This document shows, piece by piece, positions 51,407-62,740 of a stretch of DNA of 64,000 nt. The DNA is from Rosenbergiella nectarea. Lineage in GTDB: Bacteria; Pseudomonadota; Gammaproteobacteria; Enterobacterales; Enterobacteriaceae. The notes beneath the pieces are model-generated. The model had not been told where the DNA came from and did not search any database. It saw only the letters and a list, made by a program, of their open reading frames with translations. The stretch's first letter is position 1; each line of letters begins with the position of its first letter. The translations under genes and the position numbers were made by a program. The stretch spans positions 113,020 through 177,019 of the forward strand of contig NZ_FOGC01000009.1 of assembly GCF_900111105.1 (NCBI RefSeq), written 5' to 3'.

Positions 51407-51638
51407 GTGACGCGTTAACCCCTTAGCTGTTGTCTGCCCATTAATTATTGTTATTGGTTTTCTGTATCTCTATCTAGCCATGTAACGGAATGAACGTCAA
51501 ATGTCAGTGAAGTGTCCAGTGACTTCAAAACATATCGTATTAATGCTCAATTAGCGCTTCGGAAGCGGATTGTGTTGAGCTTGCTCTATTCATAAAGCTT
51601 TTTAAGCTATCTCTTAAAGAGGAGTCCCGATCTCTCAC

Positions 51639-52784
51639 TTAGCAAAAATGATGAATTAATTTTTTCAGCAGTTGATCTGTTGGCTCGATAAATTTTGTCT
51701 CAAGGTATTCATCAGGTTGATGCGCCTGTTCAATCGACCCCGGTCCCAGGACTAAGGTTGGGCAAAGCTGTTGAATAAAAGGCGCTTCGGTACAGTAATT
51801 CACAATCTCAGTTTCAGTTCCTAACACCTTTTCGATTAACTCCACCAATGGATGATGAACCGGACATTCATAACCAGGAATAGGTGGGTGTAAGTCAGTG
51901 ATCGTTAAGCGTCCTGGCCATTGTTCGCTGAGTGGTGCCAATGCTTGGGCGAGTAAGTCGTGAAGATCGGGAAGAGAGAGTCCCGGCAGAGGGCGTATAT
52001 CCATATGTAATTCACAACAGGCACAGATTCTATTCGGTGCATCACCGCCTGAAATTTTTCCAAAATTCATCGTCGGGTAAGGGATGACAAATCCATCATG
52101 GTTGAAACGTTCTTTTAATTGATGGCGTAAACCTTGGAGCGCGGTGATGGAATCATGCATTAACTCGATCGCATTGATCCCTTTCTCTGGATCGCTGGAG
52201 TGGCCTGAGTGACCTTCGATACGAATTGCTTTAGAGAGGTGACCTTTATGGGCTCGTACGGGCTGCAACGAGGTCGGCTCACCAATGATTGCACAATCCG
52301 GGCGGATAGAGGTCGATTGCGCAAAGTAGCTTGCACCCGCCATCGTCGTTTCTTCATCTGCCGTGGCGAGGATATAGAGTGGTTTGGTGAGTTTACTCAG
52401 ATCCATCTCCGTTAGCGCAGCCAGAATAAAAGCAAAAAATCCTTTCATATCTGCGGTCCCTAGACCATATAAGCGATTATCGCGCTCAGTCAGCGTAAAG
52501 GGGTCTTGCGTCCAGCGCCCTTCATCGTAAGGCACGGTGTCAGTATGACCGGCCAATAGTAGACCACCAGAGCCTTGTCCATAACTCGCCAGTAAATTGA
52601 ATTTATTCCGCGTATTCGGTACCGGCTGAAGTTCAACCTGAAAACCTAAATTTTCGAACCAACCCGCGAGTAAGCTAATGAGCGGTTCATTGCTCTGATC
52701 CAGTACAGATTCTGTACCGCTGATGGAAGGCGTACCAATTAATTGACGATAAAGCTCTATAAATGGCGGTAATTTGTTATTCAC
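51639..52784 (-). CDS. argE: Acetylornithine deacetylase
   Basis: 381 residues, M20 metallopeptidase family. Metal ligands and catalytic residues in [35 protein letters not shown] and [15 protein letters not shown]. It converts N-acetylornithine to ornithine. The start is GTG 52784, eight bases after AAAGGAG, giving [19 protein letters not shown]; a 32-codon upstream extension crosses the ARG boxes and is rejected. Confidence 0.97.
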   Translation of the reverse strand: MNNKLPPFIELYRQLIGTPSISGTESVLDQSNEPLISLLAGWFENLGFQVELQPVPNTRNKFNLLASYGQGSGGLLLAGHTDTVPYDEGRWTQDPFTLTERDNRLYGLGTADMKGFFAFILAALTEMDLSKLTKPLYILATADEETTMAGASYFAQSTSIRPDCAIIGEPTSLQPVRAHKGHLSKAIRIEGHSGHSSDPEKGINAIELMHDSITALQGLRHQLKERFNHDGFVIPYPTMNFGKISGGDAPNRICACCELHMDIRPLPGLSLPDLHDLLAQALAPLSEQWPGRLTITDLHPPIPGYECPVHHPLVELIEKVLGTETEIVNYCTEAPFIQQLCPTLVLGPGSIEQAHQPDEYLETKFIEPTDQLLKKLIHHFC

Positions 52785-52809
52785 TGTTGACGCTCCTTTA
52801 ATTAGGATG

Positions 52810-52848
52810 TACAAATAATCATGCAAATTATGTGAATAAAAATACATT
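52810..52848. promoter_or_regulatory. Paired ARG boxes in the argE/argC divergent promoter
   Basis: Two 18-bp operators, TACAAATAATCATGCAAA (52810-52827) and TGTGAATAAAAATACATT (52831-52848), are three bases apart. They match the TGAAT/ATTCA core of the ArgR consensus at 7 and 9 of 10 positions, with the standard 3-bp gap. Confidence 0.88.
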
Positions 52849-52944
52849 ATTGGCCATCTCAATGACAACGATTTATTCACGATTCAAGGGAAAGTAGCAA
52901 CTTAACCCGCACCTGATTACGAGAGCTAAGAAAGGTCTTTTCTA

Positions 52945-53949
52945 ATGTTAAATGCATTGATTGTTGGCGCTAGCGGGTATGCCGGTGCGGAACTGGCAAC
53001 CTACCTGAATCGTCACCCTGAAGTTAACCTTGCCACACTGGCAGTGTCTGCAAAAAGTGAAGATGCAGGTAAATTATTATCAGATCTTTATCCGCAACTC
53101 AAAGGCCGCATCGATCTCGCTTTACACGGGATGACCGATCCACAGGCGTTGGCTGAACAGCACGATGTCGTGTTTTTAGCTACGGCCCATGAAGTAAGCC
53201 ACGATTTGGCCCCAATCTTTCTTAGTGCAGGTTGTACGGTGTTCGATCTTTCCGGTGCTTATCGGGTTAACGATCCAGAGTTTTATACTAATTATTACGG
53301 ATTTACTCACCAACATACAGACTGGTTAGCGAAGGCGGTTTATGGCTTGGCCGAGTGGCAGGCTGAAAAAATTCAGACTGCACAGCTGATTGCGGTACCG
53401 GGCTGTTACCCGACAGCGGCCCAATTAGCACTAAAACCTTTACTGGACCGCCAGTTACTGAATACCGATTTTTGGCCAGTCATTAATGCGACGAGCGGTG
53501 TGAGCGGTGCGGGGCGTAAAGCTTCACTTAAAACGAGTCTGTGTGAAGTCAGCTTACAGCCCTACGGTATTTTTACCCATCGTCATCAGCCAGAGATTGC
53601 GACGCACCTCGGCACGCCAGTTATTTTTACTCCTCATTTAGGGGATTTCCCTCGGGGTATCTCTGAAACTATCACTTGCCAGTTAACACAGACGCTCTCT
53701 CGCGAAGAGATCGCGGCTATCTTCCATCAAGCGTACGATGGCCAGCCCTTAGTGAGAATCTATGATGAAGGCGTCCCGGCACTGAAATCGGTTGTAGGGC
53801 TTCCTTATTGTGATATCGGCTTTGCCGTAGAAGGTCAGTATCTGATTTTGGTCAGTGTTGAAGATAATTTATTGAAAGGGGCGGCTTCCCAAGCAGTGCA
53901 ATGCTTGAATATTCGCTTTAACTTTTCATCCACCCTTTCCTTACTTTAA
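52945..53949 (+). CDS. argC: N-acetyl-gamma-glutamyl-phosphate reductase
   Basis: 334 residues. NADP-binding [12 protein letters not shown] at the N-terminus and active-site Cys in [21 protein letters not shown] and [11 protein letters not shown] are conserved. Third step of arginine synthesis. First gene of argCBGH under ArgR control. Confidence 0.97.
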   Translation: MLNALIVGASGYAGAELATYLNRHPEVNLATLAVSAKSEDAGKLLSDLYPQLKGRIDLALHGMTDPQALAEQHDVVFLATAHEVSHDLAPIFLSAGCTVFDLSGAYRVNDPEFYTNYYGFTHQHTDWLAKAVYGLAEWQAEKIQTAQLIAVPGCYPTAAQLALKPLLDRQLLNTDFWPVINATSGVSGAGRKASLKTSLCEVSLQPYGIFTHRHQPEIATHLGTPVIFTPHLGDFPRGISETITCQLTQTLSREEIAAIFHQAYDGQPLVRIYDEGVPALKSVVGLPYCDIGFAVEGQYLILVSVEDNLLKGAASQAVQCLNIRFNFSSTLSLL

Positions 53950-53964
53950 GACGAGTCATCGATT

Positions 53965-54741
53965 ATGGAAAATCCATTAATTATTAAACTAGGTGGAGTT
54001 CTATTAGACAGTGAAGAAGCCCTGTCTAGGCTCTTTGACGCACTGCAGCAGTACCGCTCGCAACATCAACGACCACTGGTCATTGTTCACGGTGGGGGCT
54101 GCTTAGTTGATGAGCTCATGAGCCAACTTAATCTGCCCGTGAAAAAGCAAAACGGTTTGCGCGTCACCCCGGCTGACCAAATCGATATCATCACCGGCGC
54201 TTTAGCGGGAACGGCGAATAAGACCCTGTTAGCCTGGGCAAAAAAATATGGTATCTCAGCCGTTGGGCTGTCGCTTGGCGATGGCAATATCACCCAAGTT
54301 ACGCAATTAGATGAATCCTTGGGCCATGTGGGTAAGGCCTCTGCGGGAAATCCGGCGCTGTTACACACACTTTTAACTGCTGAATATTTGCCAATTATCA
54401 GTTCTATCGGTATTACTGATGGGGGGCAGCTCATGAATGTTAATGCAGACCAAGCGGCGACAGCATTGGCAGCGGCTTTAGGTGCAGATTTAATTCTCCT
54501 TTCCGATGTGAGTGGTATCTTGGATGGTAAAGGACAAAAAATTGATCAGATGTCGGCACAAATGGCGGAATCATTGATTGATCAGGGCATTATTACTGAT
54601 GGAATGATTGTGAAGGTGAACGCGGCGTTAGATGCTGCGCGTAGCTTAAACAGACCGGTCGATATAGCCAGCTGGCGACATGCTGAAAAACTGCCAGACT
54701 TGTTCAATGGCTTAGCCATTGGTACGCGGATTGTTGCGTAA
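53965..54741 (+). CDS. argB: N-acetylglutamate kinase
   Basis: 258 residues, amino acid kinase fold. [33 protein letters not shown] and the substrate loop [13 protein letters not shown]. Second step of arginine synthesis; the short form lacking the N-terminal extension of feedback-sensitive enzymes. It follows argC by 15 bases. Confidence 0.97.
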   Translation: MENPLIIKLGGVLLDSEEALSRLFDALQQYRSQHQRPLVIVHGGGCLVDELMSQLNLPVKKQNGLRVTPADQIDIITGALAGTANKTLLAWAKKYGISAVGLSLGDGNITQVTQLDESLGHVGKASAGNPALLHTLLTAEYLPIISSIGITDGGQLMNVNADQAATALAAALGADLILLSDVSGILDGKGQKIDQMSAQMAESLIDQGIITDGMIVKVNAALDAARSLNRPVDIASWRHAEKLPDLFNGLAIGTRIVA

Positions 54742-54768
54742 ATTAAAGAATATTTTCAAGGATCTATA

Positions 54769-55977
54769 ATGCAAACTCAAAATATTAATAAAATTGTTTT
54801 AGCGTATTCAGGCGGTCTTGATACTTCGGCGATTATTCCGTGGTTAAAAGAGAATTATGGCTGTGAAGTGGTGGCATTTGTTGCCAACGTTGGCCAAGAT
54901 CCTGCTGATTTAGAAGGTGTAGAGAAAAAGGCGATGCAGTCTGGGGCGAGCGAGTGCCACGTTGTCGATCTACGCGAAGAGTTTATCCGTGAATATGTTT
55001 ATCCAGTACTCCAAACTGGTGCACTGTATGAAGGTACATACTTACTGGGAACCTCTATGGCGCGCCCAATTATCGCCAAGGCTCAAGTTGAAGTCGCCCT
55101 GAAAGTGGGTGCAGATGCACTGTGTCATGGTGCAACCGGTAAAGGTAATGACCAAGTTCGTTTCGAAAGCACTTACGCGGCCTTAGCGCCACAACTGAAA
55201 GTGATTGCACCTTGGCGTGAGTGGGATCTACGTTCTCGTGAAGCGCTCCTCGATTACCTCAAACAGCGTGATATCCCTACAACCGCCAGTTTGGAAAAAA
55301 TTTATAGCCGTGATGAAAATGCGTGGCATATCTCCACTGAAGGTGGCGTATTAGAAAGTCCTGCTAATGCTGCAAACCAAGATTGCTGGGTTTGGACCGT
55401 CGACCCCTTAGAAGCGCCAGATCAACCTGAAGAAGTTACCCTGACGGTCGAGAAAGGTAAAGTCGTCGCGGTCAATGGTGAAAGGTTAAGTCCGTTCCAA
55501 GCGTTAGAAAAACTGAACGTTCTTGGGGCCAAACACGGCGTTGGCCGGATCGATATTGTTGAGAACCGTTTAGTCGGCATGAAGTCACGTGGCTGTTATG
55601 AAACTCCGGGCGGTACCATTATGGTGAATGCCTTACGTGCGGTTGAGCAGCTGGTCTTAGATCGTGACAGCTTCAAATGGCGTGAGCAGCTTGGCTTAGA
55701 AATGTCTTATGTTGTTTATGACGGACGTTGGTTTACTCCGATTCGTAAAGCGCTGCAAGCCTCTGCTGAATCGTTAGCGGAAGAGCTTAATGGCGAAGTG
55801 GTGATACGTCTTTATAAAGGGCATGCCACGGCGATTAAAAAGAAATCAGACAATAGCCTTTATTCTGAAGAATTTGCGACCTTTGGCGAAGATGACGTTT
55901 ATGATCATAGCCATGCGGAAGGATTTATCCGTCTTTACTCGCTGTCTTCTCGTATCCGGGCATTAAAACAACAATAA
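54769..55977 (+). CDS. argG: Argininosuccinate synthase
   Basis: 402 residues, the shorter type 1 enzyme, with pyrophosphatase loop [30 protein letters not shown] and [17 protein letters not shown]. It is the form found within argCBGH of Yersinia-, Serratia- and Erwinia-like bacteria, whereas E. coli carries a longer, separate argG. AAGGA precedes ATG. Confidence 0.97.
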   Translation: MQTQNINKIVLAYSGGLDTSAIIPWLKENYGCEVVAFVANVGQDPADLEGVEKKAMQSGASECHVVDLREEFIREYVYPVLQTGALYEGTYLLGTSMARPIIAKAQVEVALKVGADALCHGATGKGNDQVRFESTYAALAPQLKVIAPWREWDLRSREALLDYLKQRDIPTTASLEKIYSRDENAWHISTEGGVLESPANAANQDCWVWTVDPLEAPDQPEEVTLTVEKGKVVAVNGERLSPFQALEKLNVLGAKHGVGRIDIVENRLVGMKSRGCYETPGGTIMVNALRAVEQLVLDRDSFKWREQLGLEMSYVVYDGRWFTPIRKALQASAESLAEELNGEVVIRLYKGHATAIKKKSDNSLYSEEFATFGEDDVYDHSHAEGFIRLYSLSSRIRALKQQ

Positions 55978-56030
55978 GTCTTTAGGTGGCCGTAGCGCCA
56001 CCTCCTTATCTATTTTTCAGGAGAGTTACC

Positions 56031-57404
56031 ATGGCATTGTGGGGCGGACGGTTCACTCAGGCAGCCGATCAACGGTTCAAACATTTCAACGACTCATTAC
56101 GTTTTGACTATCGTTTGGCTGAGCAAGATATTACTGGCTCGGTAGCATGGTCAAAAGCCTTAGTTACCGTCAATGTTTTGACTCGCGAGGAGCAACAACG
56201 TCTGGAGCAAGCATTAGCTGAGTTATTGGCTGACGTGCGCGAGAACCCAATGCAGATCCTGGAAAGTGATGCGGAAGATATTCACAGTTGGGTCGAAGGT
56301 AAACTCATCGATAAGGTCGGGGATTTAGGAAAAAAACTGCATACTGGCCGGAGCCGTAATGACCAAGTGGCGACCGACTTAAAGCTGTGGTGTAAATTTC
56401 AGGTCAATGAATTAATTACCGCTGTCCGTGCGGTACAACGCGCATTAGTCGAAACTGCGGCTACCCATCAAGACGTAGTGATGCCGGGCTACACCCATTT
56501 ACAACGTGCGCAACCTATCACTTTTGCCCACTGGTGTTTAGCTTATACCGAGATGTTAGCGCGTGACCAAAGTCGTTTAGAGGATGCTTTAAAGCGCCTC
56601 GATGTCAGCCCTCTAGGTTGTGGCGCGCTGGCCGGGACCGCATATCCTATTGATCGTGAACAATTGGCTGAATGGTTAGGTTTCTCCAGTGCTACGCGCA
56701 ATAGCCTTGATTCAGTCTCTGACCGCGACCACGCGCTAGAGTTAATGAGTCATGCTTCTATTAGCATGATACATTTATCACGTTTCGCTGAAGATATGAT
56801 TTTCTTTAACTCAGGTGAGGCGGGTTTCATTGAGCTATCAGATAAAGTAACGTCTGGCTCGTCATTAATGCCACAAAAGAAAAACCCCGATGCATTAGAG
56901 CTTATTCGTGGTAAGTGCGGCCGTGTGCAGGGCGCTTTGACCGGTATGATGATGACGCTTAAAGGATTACCCCTCGCCTACAATAAAGATATGCAAGAAG
57001 ACAAGGAAGGGTTGTTTGATGCCTTAGATACTTGGTTAGAGTGTCTGCATATGAGCTGTCTGGTCTTAGAAGACATTCAACTTAATTCCACACGCTGCAA
57101 AGAAGCGGCAGAACAAGGTTATGCGAACTCTACTGAGTTGGCCGATTACTTAGTCGCCAAAGGAGTCCCCTTCCGTGAAGCTCACCATATTGTCGGCGAA
57201 GTCGTGGTGTCGGCCATCAAACAAGGGATCCCTCTTGAGCAATTATCGTTGGAACACTTTAAACAGTTTAGCGATACGATTGAGGAAGACGTCTATCCAT
57301 TATTGTCGCTTCAGTCTTGCTTAGATAAGCGTAATGCAAAGGGCGGAGTTGCCCGCGAGCAAGTAACCTATGCGATTGAACAAGCGCGTGCTCGTTTAGC
57401 GTAA
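56031..57404 (+). CDS. argH: Argininosuccinate lyase
   Basis: 457 residues (E. coli 457). Fumarase/aspartase superfamily signature [12 protein letters not shown], with [13 protein letters not shown] and TPGYTHLQ-like [12 protein letters not shown]. It releases arginine and fumarate. ATG 56031 follows AGGAGAG and gives [13 protein letters not shown]; the upstream in-frame stretch is leader. Last gene of the operon. Confidence 0.98.
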   Translation: MALWGGRFTQAADQRFKHFNDSLRFDYRLAEQDITGSVAWSKALVTVNVLTREEQQRLEQALAELLADVRENPMQILESDAEDIHSWVEGKLIDKVGDLGKKLHTGRSRNDQVATDLKLWCKFQVNELITAVRAVQRALVETAATHQDVVMPGYTHLQRAQPITFAHWCLAYTEMLARDQSRLEDALKRLDVSPLGCGALAGTAYPIDREQLAEWLGFSSATRNSLDSVSDRDHALELMSHASISMIHLSRFAEDMIFFNSGEAGFIELSDKVTSGSSLMPQKKNPDALELIRGKCGRVQGALTGMMMTLKGLPLAYNKDMQEDKEGLFDALDTWLECLHMSCLVLEDIQLNSTRCKEAAEQGYANSTELADYLVAKGVPFREAHHIVGEVVVSAIKQGIPLEQLSLEHFKQFSDTIEEDVYPLLSLQSCLDKRNAKGGVAREQVTYAIEQARARLA

Positions 57405-57432
57405 AAAAAAAGCGGACGAAAATTCGTCCGCT
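57403..57432 (-). terminator. Terminator of prx-grx gene
   Basis: Arms AGCGGACGAA (57411-57420) and TTCGTCCGCT (57423-57432) with a two-base loop; on the minus strand a run of nine T follows and reaches the argH stop. On the plus strand there is no T run, so it mainly serves the minus gene. Confidence 0.88.
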
Positions 57433-57464
57433 GCCCTGGTGTGGTACTCTCTTCTTATAATTCT

Positions 57465-58199
57465 CTATACTGCGAAATGCTTCTCTAAATCGTCGCTACC
57501 CCCGATGTGGCGGCCTCCGATAAAGACTTGTGGTACGGTGGAACGACCAGTGATAGCGCGTAAGCTAACTGTGGTAGCGTCTTGACCCAGTACCAGCTCT
57601 TCATATTGTAGGCCTTTATCTTGCAACAGCTGTTTCGCTTTTGCACAGAAAGGGCAACCTGGTTTAGTAATAATTGACACAGACTCTTGTAATTTATGGT
57701 CCGGTGCCAAGTATTTCAGCATAGTATCAGCATCGGAGACTTCAAACGGGTCGCCCGGTTGGTCTGGCTCGACAAACATCTTCTCGATTTTTCCGTCGCG
57801 TACCAGCATAGAATAACGCCATGAACGCTCACCGAACCCTAAGTCGCCTTTACCGACTAACATTCCCATGCCGCGGCTAAAATCACCATTACCGTCTGGA
57901 ATGAAAGTGATTTTCTCAGCATGTTGATCTTGTTTCCATGCATTCATAACGAAAGTATCGTTGACGGAAACACATAAGATCTCGTCGACGCCGTGTGCCG
58001 CGAATACACTATGCAGCTCGTTGTAACGTGGCAGATGGCTTGAAGAACAGGTTGGCGTGAAAGCGCCGGGTAATGAGAAAACGATAACCGTTTTGTTTTT
58101 GAATAAGTCATCAGTGGTCAGATCGACCCATTTGTCACCTTGACGTGTATGAAACGTTACTTGCGGGACGTTTTTACCTTCTTGATTCTCTAATGGCAT
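57465..58199 (-). CDS. Hybrid peroxiredoxin-glutaredoxin (Prx5-Grx fusion)
   Basis: 244 residues. An N-terminal AhpC/Prx5 domain (about 1-165) has peroxidatic C51 in [15 protein letters not shown]; a C-terminal glutaredoxin domain (about 173-244) has the CPFC redox site (C182, C185) and [10 protein letters not shown]. Such fusions, as in Haemophilus, reduce peroxides with glutathione in one protein. GGAG six bases before ATG 58199 fixes the start. It is divergent from oxyR across an OxyR site, in the place where E. coli has oxyS. Confidence 0.96.
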   Translation of the reverse strand: MPLENQEGKNVPQVTFHTRQGDKWVDLTTDDLFKNKTVIVFSLPGAFTPTCSSSHLPRYNELHSVFAAHGVDEILCVSVNDTFVMNAWKQDQHAEKITFIPDGNGDFSRGMGMLVGKGDLGFGERSWRYSMLVRDGKIEKMFVEPDQPGDPFEVSDADTMLKYLAPDHKLQESVSIITKPGCPFCAKAKQLLQDKGLQYEELVLGQDATTVSLRAITGRSTVPQVFIGGRHIGGSDDLEKHFAV

Positions 58200-58272
58200 G
58201 CTGTACTCCACTATTTGATATAGGTTAACTGTTTGATGAGTTAATAATATGAGACATTCCTTGATAGGGCTA

Positions 58273-58309
58273 ATCGTTCGTTGCTATGCTACCTATCGTT
58301 ACGACCTAT
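58273..58309. promoter_or_regulatory. OxyR binding site between prx-grx and oxyR
   Basis: ATCGTTCGTTGCTAT (58273-58287), seven bases, then ATCGTTACGACCTAT (58295-58309). This is the ATAGNTNNNANCTAT-N7-ATAGNTNNNANCTAT tetra-element of OxyR, with each left arm ATCG instead of ATAG. It ends 18 bases before the oxyR ATG, consistent with autorepression and activation of the divergent gene. Confidence 0.82.
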
Positions 58310-58327
58310 CATGAAGGAAGGGTATTA

Positions 58328-59245
58328 ATGAACATCCGTGATCTGGAATATCTTGTTTCGCTCGCTGAACATCGTCATTTTAGACGAGCGGCTGACGCTT
58401 GTCATGTCAGCCAACCCACCTTAAGTGGACAGATACGTAAGCTGGAAGATGAGCTGGGAGTCATGTTACTTGAAAGAACCAGTCGCAAAGTTCTTTTCAC
58501 GCAAGCGGGTTTACTCCTCGTTGACCAAGCACGTACAGTCTTGCGAGAAGTCAAAATCCTTAAGGAAATGGCGAGCCAACAGGGTGAAACCATGTCCGGA
58601 CCTCTACATATTGGTCTAATCCCTACCGTTGGGCCGTATTTATTACCGCATATTATTCCTATGCTTCATAAAAGTTTTCCAAAACTTGAGATGTACCTCC
58701 ATGAAGCACAAACCCATCAGCTGTTAGCCCAGCTCGACAGTGGTAAATTGGACTGCGCCATTATGGCGTTAGTCAAAGAGTCAGAGGCATTTATTGAGGT
58801 GCCTTTATTCGACGAACCCATGAAATTAGCGGTTTATAGTGACCATCCTTGGTGCCAGCGACAAACCATACCTATGGGCGATCTTTCAGGCGAGAAATTA
58901 TTAATGCTAGAAGACGGCCACTGTTTACGTGATCAAGCAATGGGGTTCTGTTTCCAAGCTGGGGCAGATGAGGATACCCATTTCCGTGCGACGAGTCTTG
59001 AGACGCTACGTAACATGGTTGCAGCAGGTAGCGGCGTGACCTTGATGCCAGCACTGTCCGTACCGACAGAAAGGGAAAGAGACGGGGTGTGTTACATTGG
59101 ATGTGAATCGCCAGTGCCGCAACGGACAGTGGCGTTAATTTATCGGCCGGGATCACCTCTGCGTAGCCGCTATGAGCAACTCGCAGAGGCGATAAGCGCA
59201 CACATGTACGCATTACCGGCTGATGTATTAAAACAGTCTGTTTAA
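58328..59245 (+). CDS. oxyR: Hydrogen peroxide-sensing regulator OxyR
   Basis: 305 residues (E. coli 305), LysR family. N-terminal winged helix ([33 protein letters not shown]). The sensing cysteines C199 and C208 are present in [14 protein letters not shown]. When oxidised it activates katG, ahpC, dps and similar genes. ATG 58328 follows GAAGGAAGG; an earlier in-frame ATG crosses the OxyR site. The 3' end overlaps sthA by 18 bases. Confidence 0.98.
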   Translation: MNIRDLEYLVSLAEHRHFRRAADACHVSQPTLSGQIRKLEDELGVMLLERTSRKVLFTQAGLLLVDQARTVLREVKILKEMASQQGETMSGPLHIGLIPTVGPYLLPHIIPMLHKSFPKLEMYLHEAQTHQLLAQLDSGKLDCAIMALVKESEAFIEVPLFDEPMKLAVYSDHPWCQRQTIPMGDLSGEKLLMLEDGHCLRDQAMGFCFQAGADEDTHFRATSLETLRNMVAAGSGVTLMPALSVPTERERDGVCYIGCESPVPQRTVALIYRPGSPLRSRYEQLAEAISAHMYALPADVLKQSV

Positions 59246-60628
59246 ACCGTTTAATGCGGCTACGCGATAAGCCTCGGCCATTGTTGGATAGTTAAAGGTG
59301 GTATTAACGAAGTACTCGATAGTATTACCACCATTTTTCTGTTCCATAATGGCTTGGCCGATATGAATAATTTCGGCGGCCCTTTCGCCAAAGCAGTGTA
59401 TCCCTAAAATTTCCTTCGTTTCACGATGGAAAAGGATTTTTAAGCTACCGACATTCATCCCTACAATTTGTGCGCGGGCAAGATGTTTAAATTGCGCGCG
59501 GCCAACCTCGTAGGGGACTTTCATTGCAGTGAGCTGTTGCTCTGTTTTCCCAATTGAACTGATCTCTGGGATGGTATAGATCCCCGTTGGGATATCTTCA
59601 ACGAGATGGGCAGTCGCCTCGCCTTTGATGATAGCTTGTGCCGCAATACGACCTTGATCGTAGGCTGCAGAAGCTAGGCTCGGATAACCAATCACGTCAC
59701 CCACCGCAAAGATATTAGGCTGACTAGTTTGGTACATATTATTAACTTTTATTTGACCGCGGCCATCGGCTTCAAGACCAGCATTCTCTAATGAGAGTGA
59801 ATCGGTGTTACCCGTCCGGCCGTTCGCAAATAATAAGCAGTCCGCTTTCATTTTTTTGCCGGATTTGAGGTGCATAATCACGCCATCCTCAACGCCTTCA
59901 ACTTTCTCAAACTCTTCGTTATGGCGGATCACTACACCGTTATTCCAGAAGTGATAAGAGAGCGAATCCGACATTTCTTGGTCTAAGAATGCCAGCAGGC
60001 GATCGCGGGTATTGATTAGGTCAACCTTCACGCCCAATCCGCGGAATATTGAAGCATATTCACATCCAATTACCCCTGCACCATAAATGATGACGTGGCT
60101 TGGCTCATGTTTTAAATCTAAGATGGAATCGGAATCGTAGACACGCGGATGCGTAAAGTCGATATTATCGGGATGGTAAGGGCGCGAACCACAGGCAATC
60201 ACGAACTTCTCTGCGGTTAATATCTCTACCGAGCCGTCGTGGGCAGTCAGTTCGAGCGTGTGTGCATCGATAAAACGGGCATCGCCTTGAAACAATGCAC
60301 AATGGTTTCTTTCATAAAACCCTTGGCGCATATTAGTTTGTTGCTGAATAACGTTCTCAGTATGTTTAAGAATATCAGCAAAAGAAGAACGTAGTAGGCG
60401 AGTATGGTCGCTGTATAGGGGGTTCAGATTGAACTCGATGATACGGCTAACTGCGTGACGTAAAGCTTTAGAGGGGATCGTACCCCAGTGTGTACAACCA
60501 CCACCGATATTATGATAGCGTTCAATAACAGCAATGTGAGCACCTTGTTTAACAAGGCCCATTGCGGCACCTTCACCACCAGGTCCAGAACCAATGACAA
60601 TGGCGTCGTAATCGTAAGACTGTTTCAT
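59228..60628 (-). CDS. sthA: Soluble pyridine nucleotide transhydrogenase
   Basis: 466 residues, same as E. coli. FAD motif [31 protein letters not shown] (the active-site region of the disulfide reductase family, with only one Cys as in SthA), NAD motif [15 protein letters not shown] and [19 protein letters not shown]. It reoxidises NADPH with NAD+. ATG 60628 matches the E. coli N-terminus; AGGA lies nine bases upstream. Confidence 0.97.
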   Translation of the reverse strand: MKQSYDYDAIVIGSGPGGEGAAMGLVKQGAHIAVIERYHNIGGGCTHWGTIPSKALRHAVSRIIEFNLNPLYSDHTRLLRSSFADILKHTENVIQQQTNMRQGFYERNHCALFQGDARFIDAHTLELTAHDGSVEILTAEKFVIACGSRPYHPDNIDFTHPRVYDSDSILDLKHEPSHVIIYGAGVIGCEYASIFRGLGVKVDLINTRDRLLAFLDQEMSDSLSYHFWNNGVVIRHNEEFEKVEGVEDGVIMHLKSGKKMKADCLLFANGRTGNTDSLSLENAGLEADGRGQIKVNNMYQTSQPNIFAVGDVIGYPSLASAAYDQGRIAAQAIIKGEATAHLVEDIPTGIYTIPEISSIGKTEQQLTAMKVPYEVGRAQFKHLARAQIVGMNVGSLKILFHRETKEILGIHCFGERAAEIIHIGQAIMEQKNGGNTIEYFVNTTFNYPTMAEAYRVAALNGLNRLF

Positions 60629-60819
60629 ACCCATATGTCCTATTTCTCTATACATTTTTACAACTTGATTCTAACATCTTCACGGTGTTAGCTAAATGGT
60701 CAAACCAATTTTCCGCATTTCTGCACAAAAATTTAAGTAACAGAGCGTAATAATGTTTCCCCCGCTGTACGCTCAAACTTTGGTATAGTCTTACCATGAA
60801 AGATAAAAAGGCAGAAGTC

Positions 60820-61482
60820 ATGGGCGTTAGAGCGCAGCAAAAAGAACGTACAAGACGTGCACTCGTTGAGGCTGCTTTTAGCCAGCTCAGTGCTGAACGA
60901 AGTTTTGCTAGCTTAAGTCTACGGGAGGTCGCTCGTGAGGCAGGGATCGCGCCAACCTCATTTTATCGGCATTTTAAAGATGTGGATGAATTAGGACTGA
61001 CGATGGTTGATGAAAGCGGTCTTATGCTTCGTCAACTTATGCGCCAAGCACGCCAGCGAATAGCTAAGGGTGGCAGTATCATTCGAACCTCCGTCGCGAC
61101 CTTTATGGAGTTTATCGGAAATAATCCGAATGCCTTTAGGCTTCTGTTGCGTGAGCGCTCTGGCACCTCCTCCGCATTTCGCGCCGCGGTCGCTAGAGAG
61201 ATTCAACATTTCATTGCCGAATTGGCCGATTATCTCGAACTTGAAAATCATATGCCCCGAAGCTTTACTGAAGCACAGGCTGAAGCGATGGTGACTATCG
61301 TTTTCAGTGCCGGTGCAGAGGCACTGGATATTGATCTGGTCCATAGGCGCTTACTTGAAGAACGCCTAGTGCTACAACTTAGGATGATTTCGAAAGGGGC
61401 TTACTACTGGTATCGTCGTGAACAAGAACGGTTAGCGTTGCACAATGAAGGGCATGAAGAGATGAGCCCTATTCCTAAATAG
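60820..61482 (+). CDS. fabR: TetR-family repressor of unsaturated fatty acid synthesis
   Basis: 220 residues. The DNA-binding part [20 protein letters not shown] plus [19 protein letters not shown] is almost identical to E. coli FabR, and [20 protein letters not shown] and LELENHMPR follow. It represses fabA and fabB according to the saturation of acyl chains. I choose ATG 60820: an in-frame ATG at 60796 sits where a TATAGT -10 (60784-60789) would start transcription. In E. coli yijD follows; here trmA does. Confidence 0.95.
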   Translation: MGVRAQQKERTRRALVEAAFSQLSAERSFASLSLREVAREAGIAPTSFYRHFKDVDELGLTMVDESGLMLRQLMRQARQRIAKGGSIIRTSVATFMEFIGNNPNAFRLLLRERSGTSSAFRAAVAREIQHFIAELADYLELENHMPRSFTEAQAEAMVTIVFSAGAEALDIDLVHRRLLEERLVLQLRMISKGAYYWYRREQERLALHNEGHEEMSPIPK

Positions 61483-61494
61483 GGCTCTGTCTTG

Positions 61495-62595
61495 TTAGCG
61501 TAGTGTCAGTAGCACCCCGGATTCCATATGATGGGTATAGGGGAATTGGTCGAACAATGCCACGCGAGAGATCGCGTGGGTGTCAGAGAGCACTGAAAGA
61601 TTTTCGCGAAGTGTTTCTGGATTACAGGATATATAAAGGATACGCGGATATTGCTGTACCATTTTTAGCGTTTGCTCATCTAGTCCACTGCGAGGGGGAT
61701 CGACAAAAATGGTTTCACAATTGTAAGCCTGTAAATCAATACCTTTGAGCCGGGTAAACTCTCTAACGCCTTGCATCGCTTGAGTAAACTCTTCCGCAGA
61801 CATCCGGATAATTTGTAAGTTATCGATATTGTTGGCGCTTATATTATATTGCGCGGACTCAACGGAAGGCTTGGCTATTTCTGTGGCGAGCACTTGATTG
61901 AAATTTTTCGCTAAGGCAATCGAGAAATTACCATTCCCACAATAGAGTTCGAGGAGATCGCCGGTAGCGTTTTGGGTGATAGATTGCGCCCACTCAAGCA
62001 TTGAAATGTTGATCGCTGCATTAGGTTGCGTGAAGCTATTCTCAACTTGTCGATAAACAAGCGTTTCACCATTTACGTTGAGTGCTTCTTCTATATAGTC
62101 TTTATCCAAGACAATTTTTGTTTTTGTTGCTCGACCTATAATGTCGATAGTGAATCCCATCTGCCGTAAACGGTCCCGTAATACTTTAGCGGCGGCAATC
62201 CATTCGTCATTCAGTGGCCGGTGATAGAGCAATGTGACCAACGCCTCACCGCTCAAGGTGGTGAGATAATCGATTTGAAAAATTTTGTGCCTAAGGACTT
62301 GCTCCTGTTTGAGTGCGTCAATCATGATTGGCATCAGCTGATTGATTAACTGGCTTGCCGCTGGAAATTGCGTAACAGGTATCCGTGACTTAGTCGCTTG
62401 GTCGAACATGATATGGTACAAGTCATCGTCTTCATGCCAAAGACGAAATTCTGCACGCATACGGTAGTGACTCACAGGCGAGCGGAAAACTTCGATCTCA
62501 GGGTGAGGATAGGACGACAATAGCTGGCTGAGACGTTGATGCTTTTCAGTAAGCTGGGAATCGTATTGTGTTATGGGAAGATGTTCCGGAGTCAT
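61495..62595 (-). CDS. trmA: tRNA (m5U54) methyltransferase TrmA
   Basis: 366 residues (E. coli 366). RNA contact region [24 protein letters not shown] motif [26 protein letters not shown], catalytic Cys in YISCNPETL, and [13 protein letters not shown]. It methylates U54 in the T loop of tRNA and 2'-labels tmRNA. Convergent with fabR, only 12 bases apart. In E. coli btuB lies between trmA and murI; neither btuB nor a cobalamin riboswitch is seen in the 145-base gap. Confidence 0.97.
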   Translation of the reverse strand: MTPEHLPITQYDSQLTEKHQRLSQLLSSYPHPEIEVFRSPVSHYRMRAEFRLWHEDDDLYHIMFDQATKSRIPVTQFPAASQLINQLMPIMIDALKQEQVLRHKIFQIDYLTTLSGEALVTLLYHRPLNDEWIAAAKVLRDRLRQMGFTIDIIGRATKTKIVLDKDYIEEALNVNGETLVYRQVENSFTQPNAAINISMLEWAQSITQNATGDLLELYCGNGNFSIALAKNFNQVLATEIAKPSVESAQYNISANNIDNLQIIRMSAEEFTQAMQGVREFTRLKGIDLQAYNCETIFVDPPRSGLDEQTLKMVQQYPRILYISCNPETLRENLSVLSDTHAISRVALFDQFPYTHHMESGVLLTLR

Positions 62596-62740
62596 AAATT
62601 GAACCTATAGAATAGCCTGATCAGCGGAGGATTGTAGGGATTCTATACACGATGTCCAGCTTCTATCGTTATCCGTTGCTGAGTTAACCTCGCTGAGGGT
62701 GGTATCATAGCCACTATAATCAGATGCGTATGAGAAAATA

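Noticed and set aside
52785-52880. 32-codon N-terminal extension of ArgE
   Set aside because: It overlaps the ARG boxes and lacks similarity; GTG 52784 has AAAGGAG at ideal distance.
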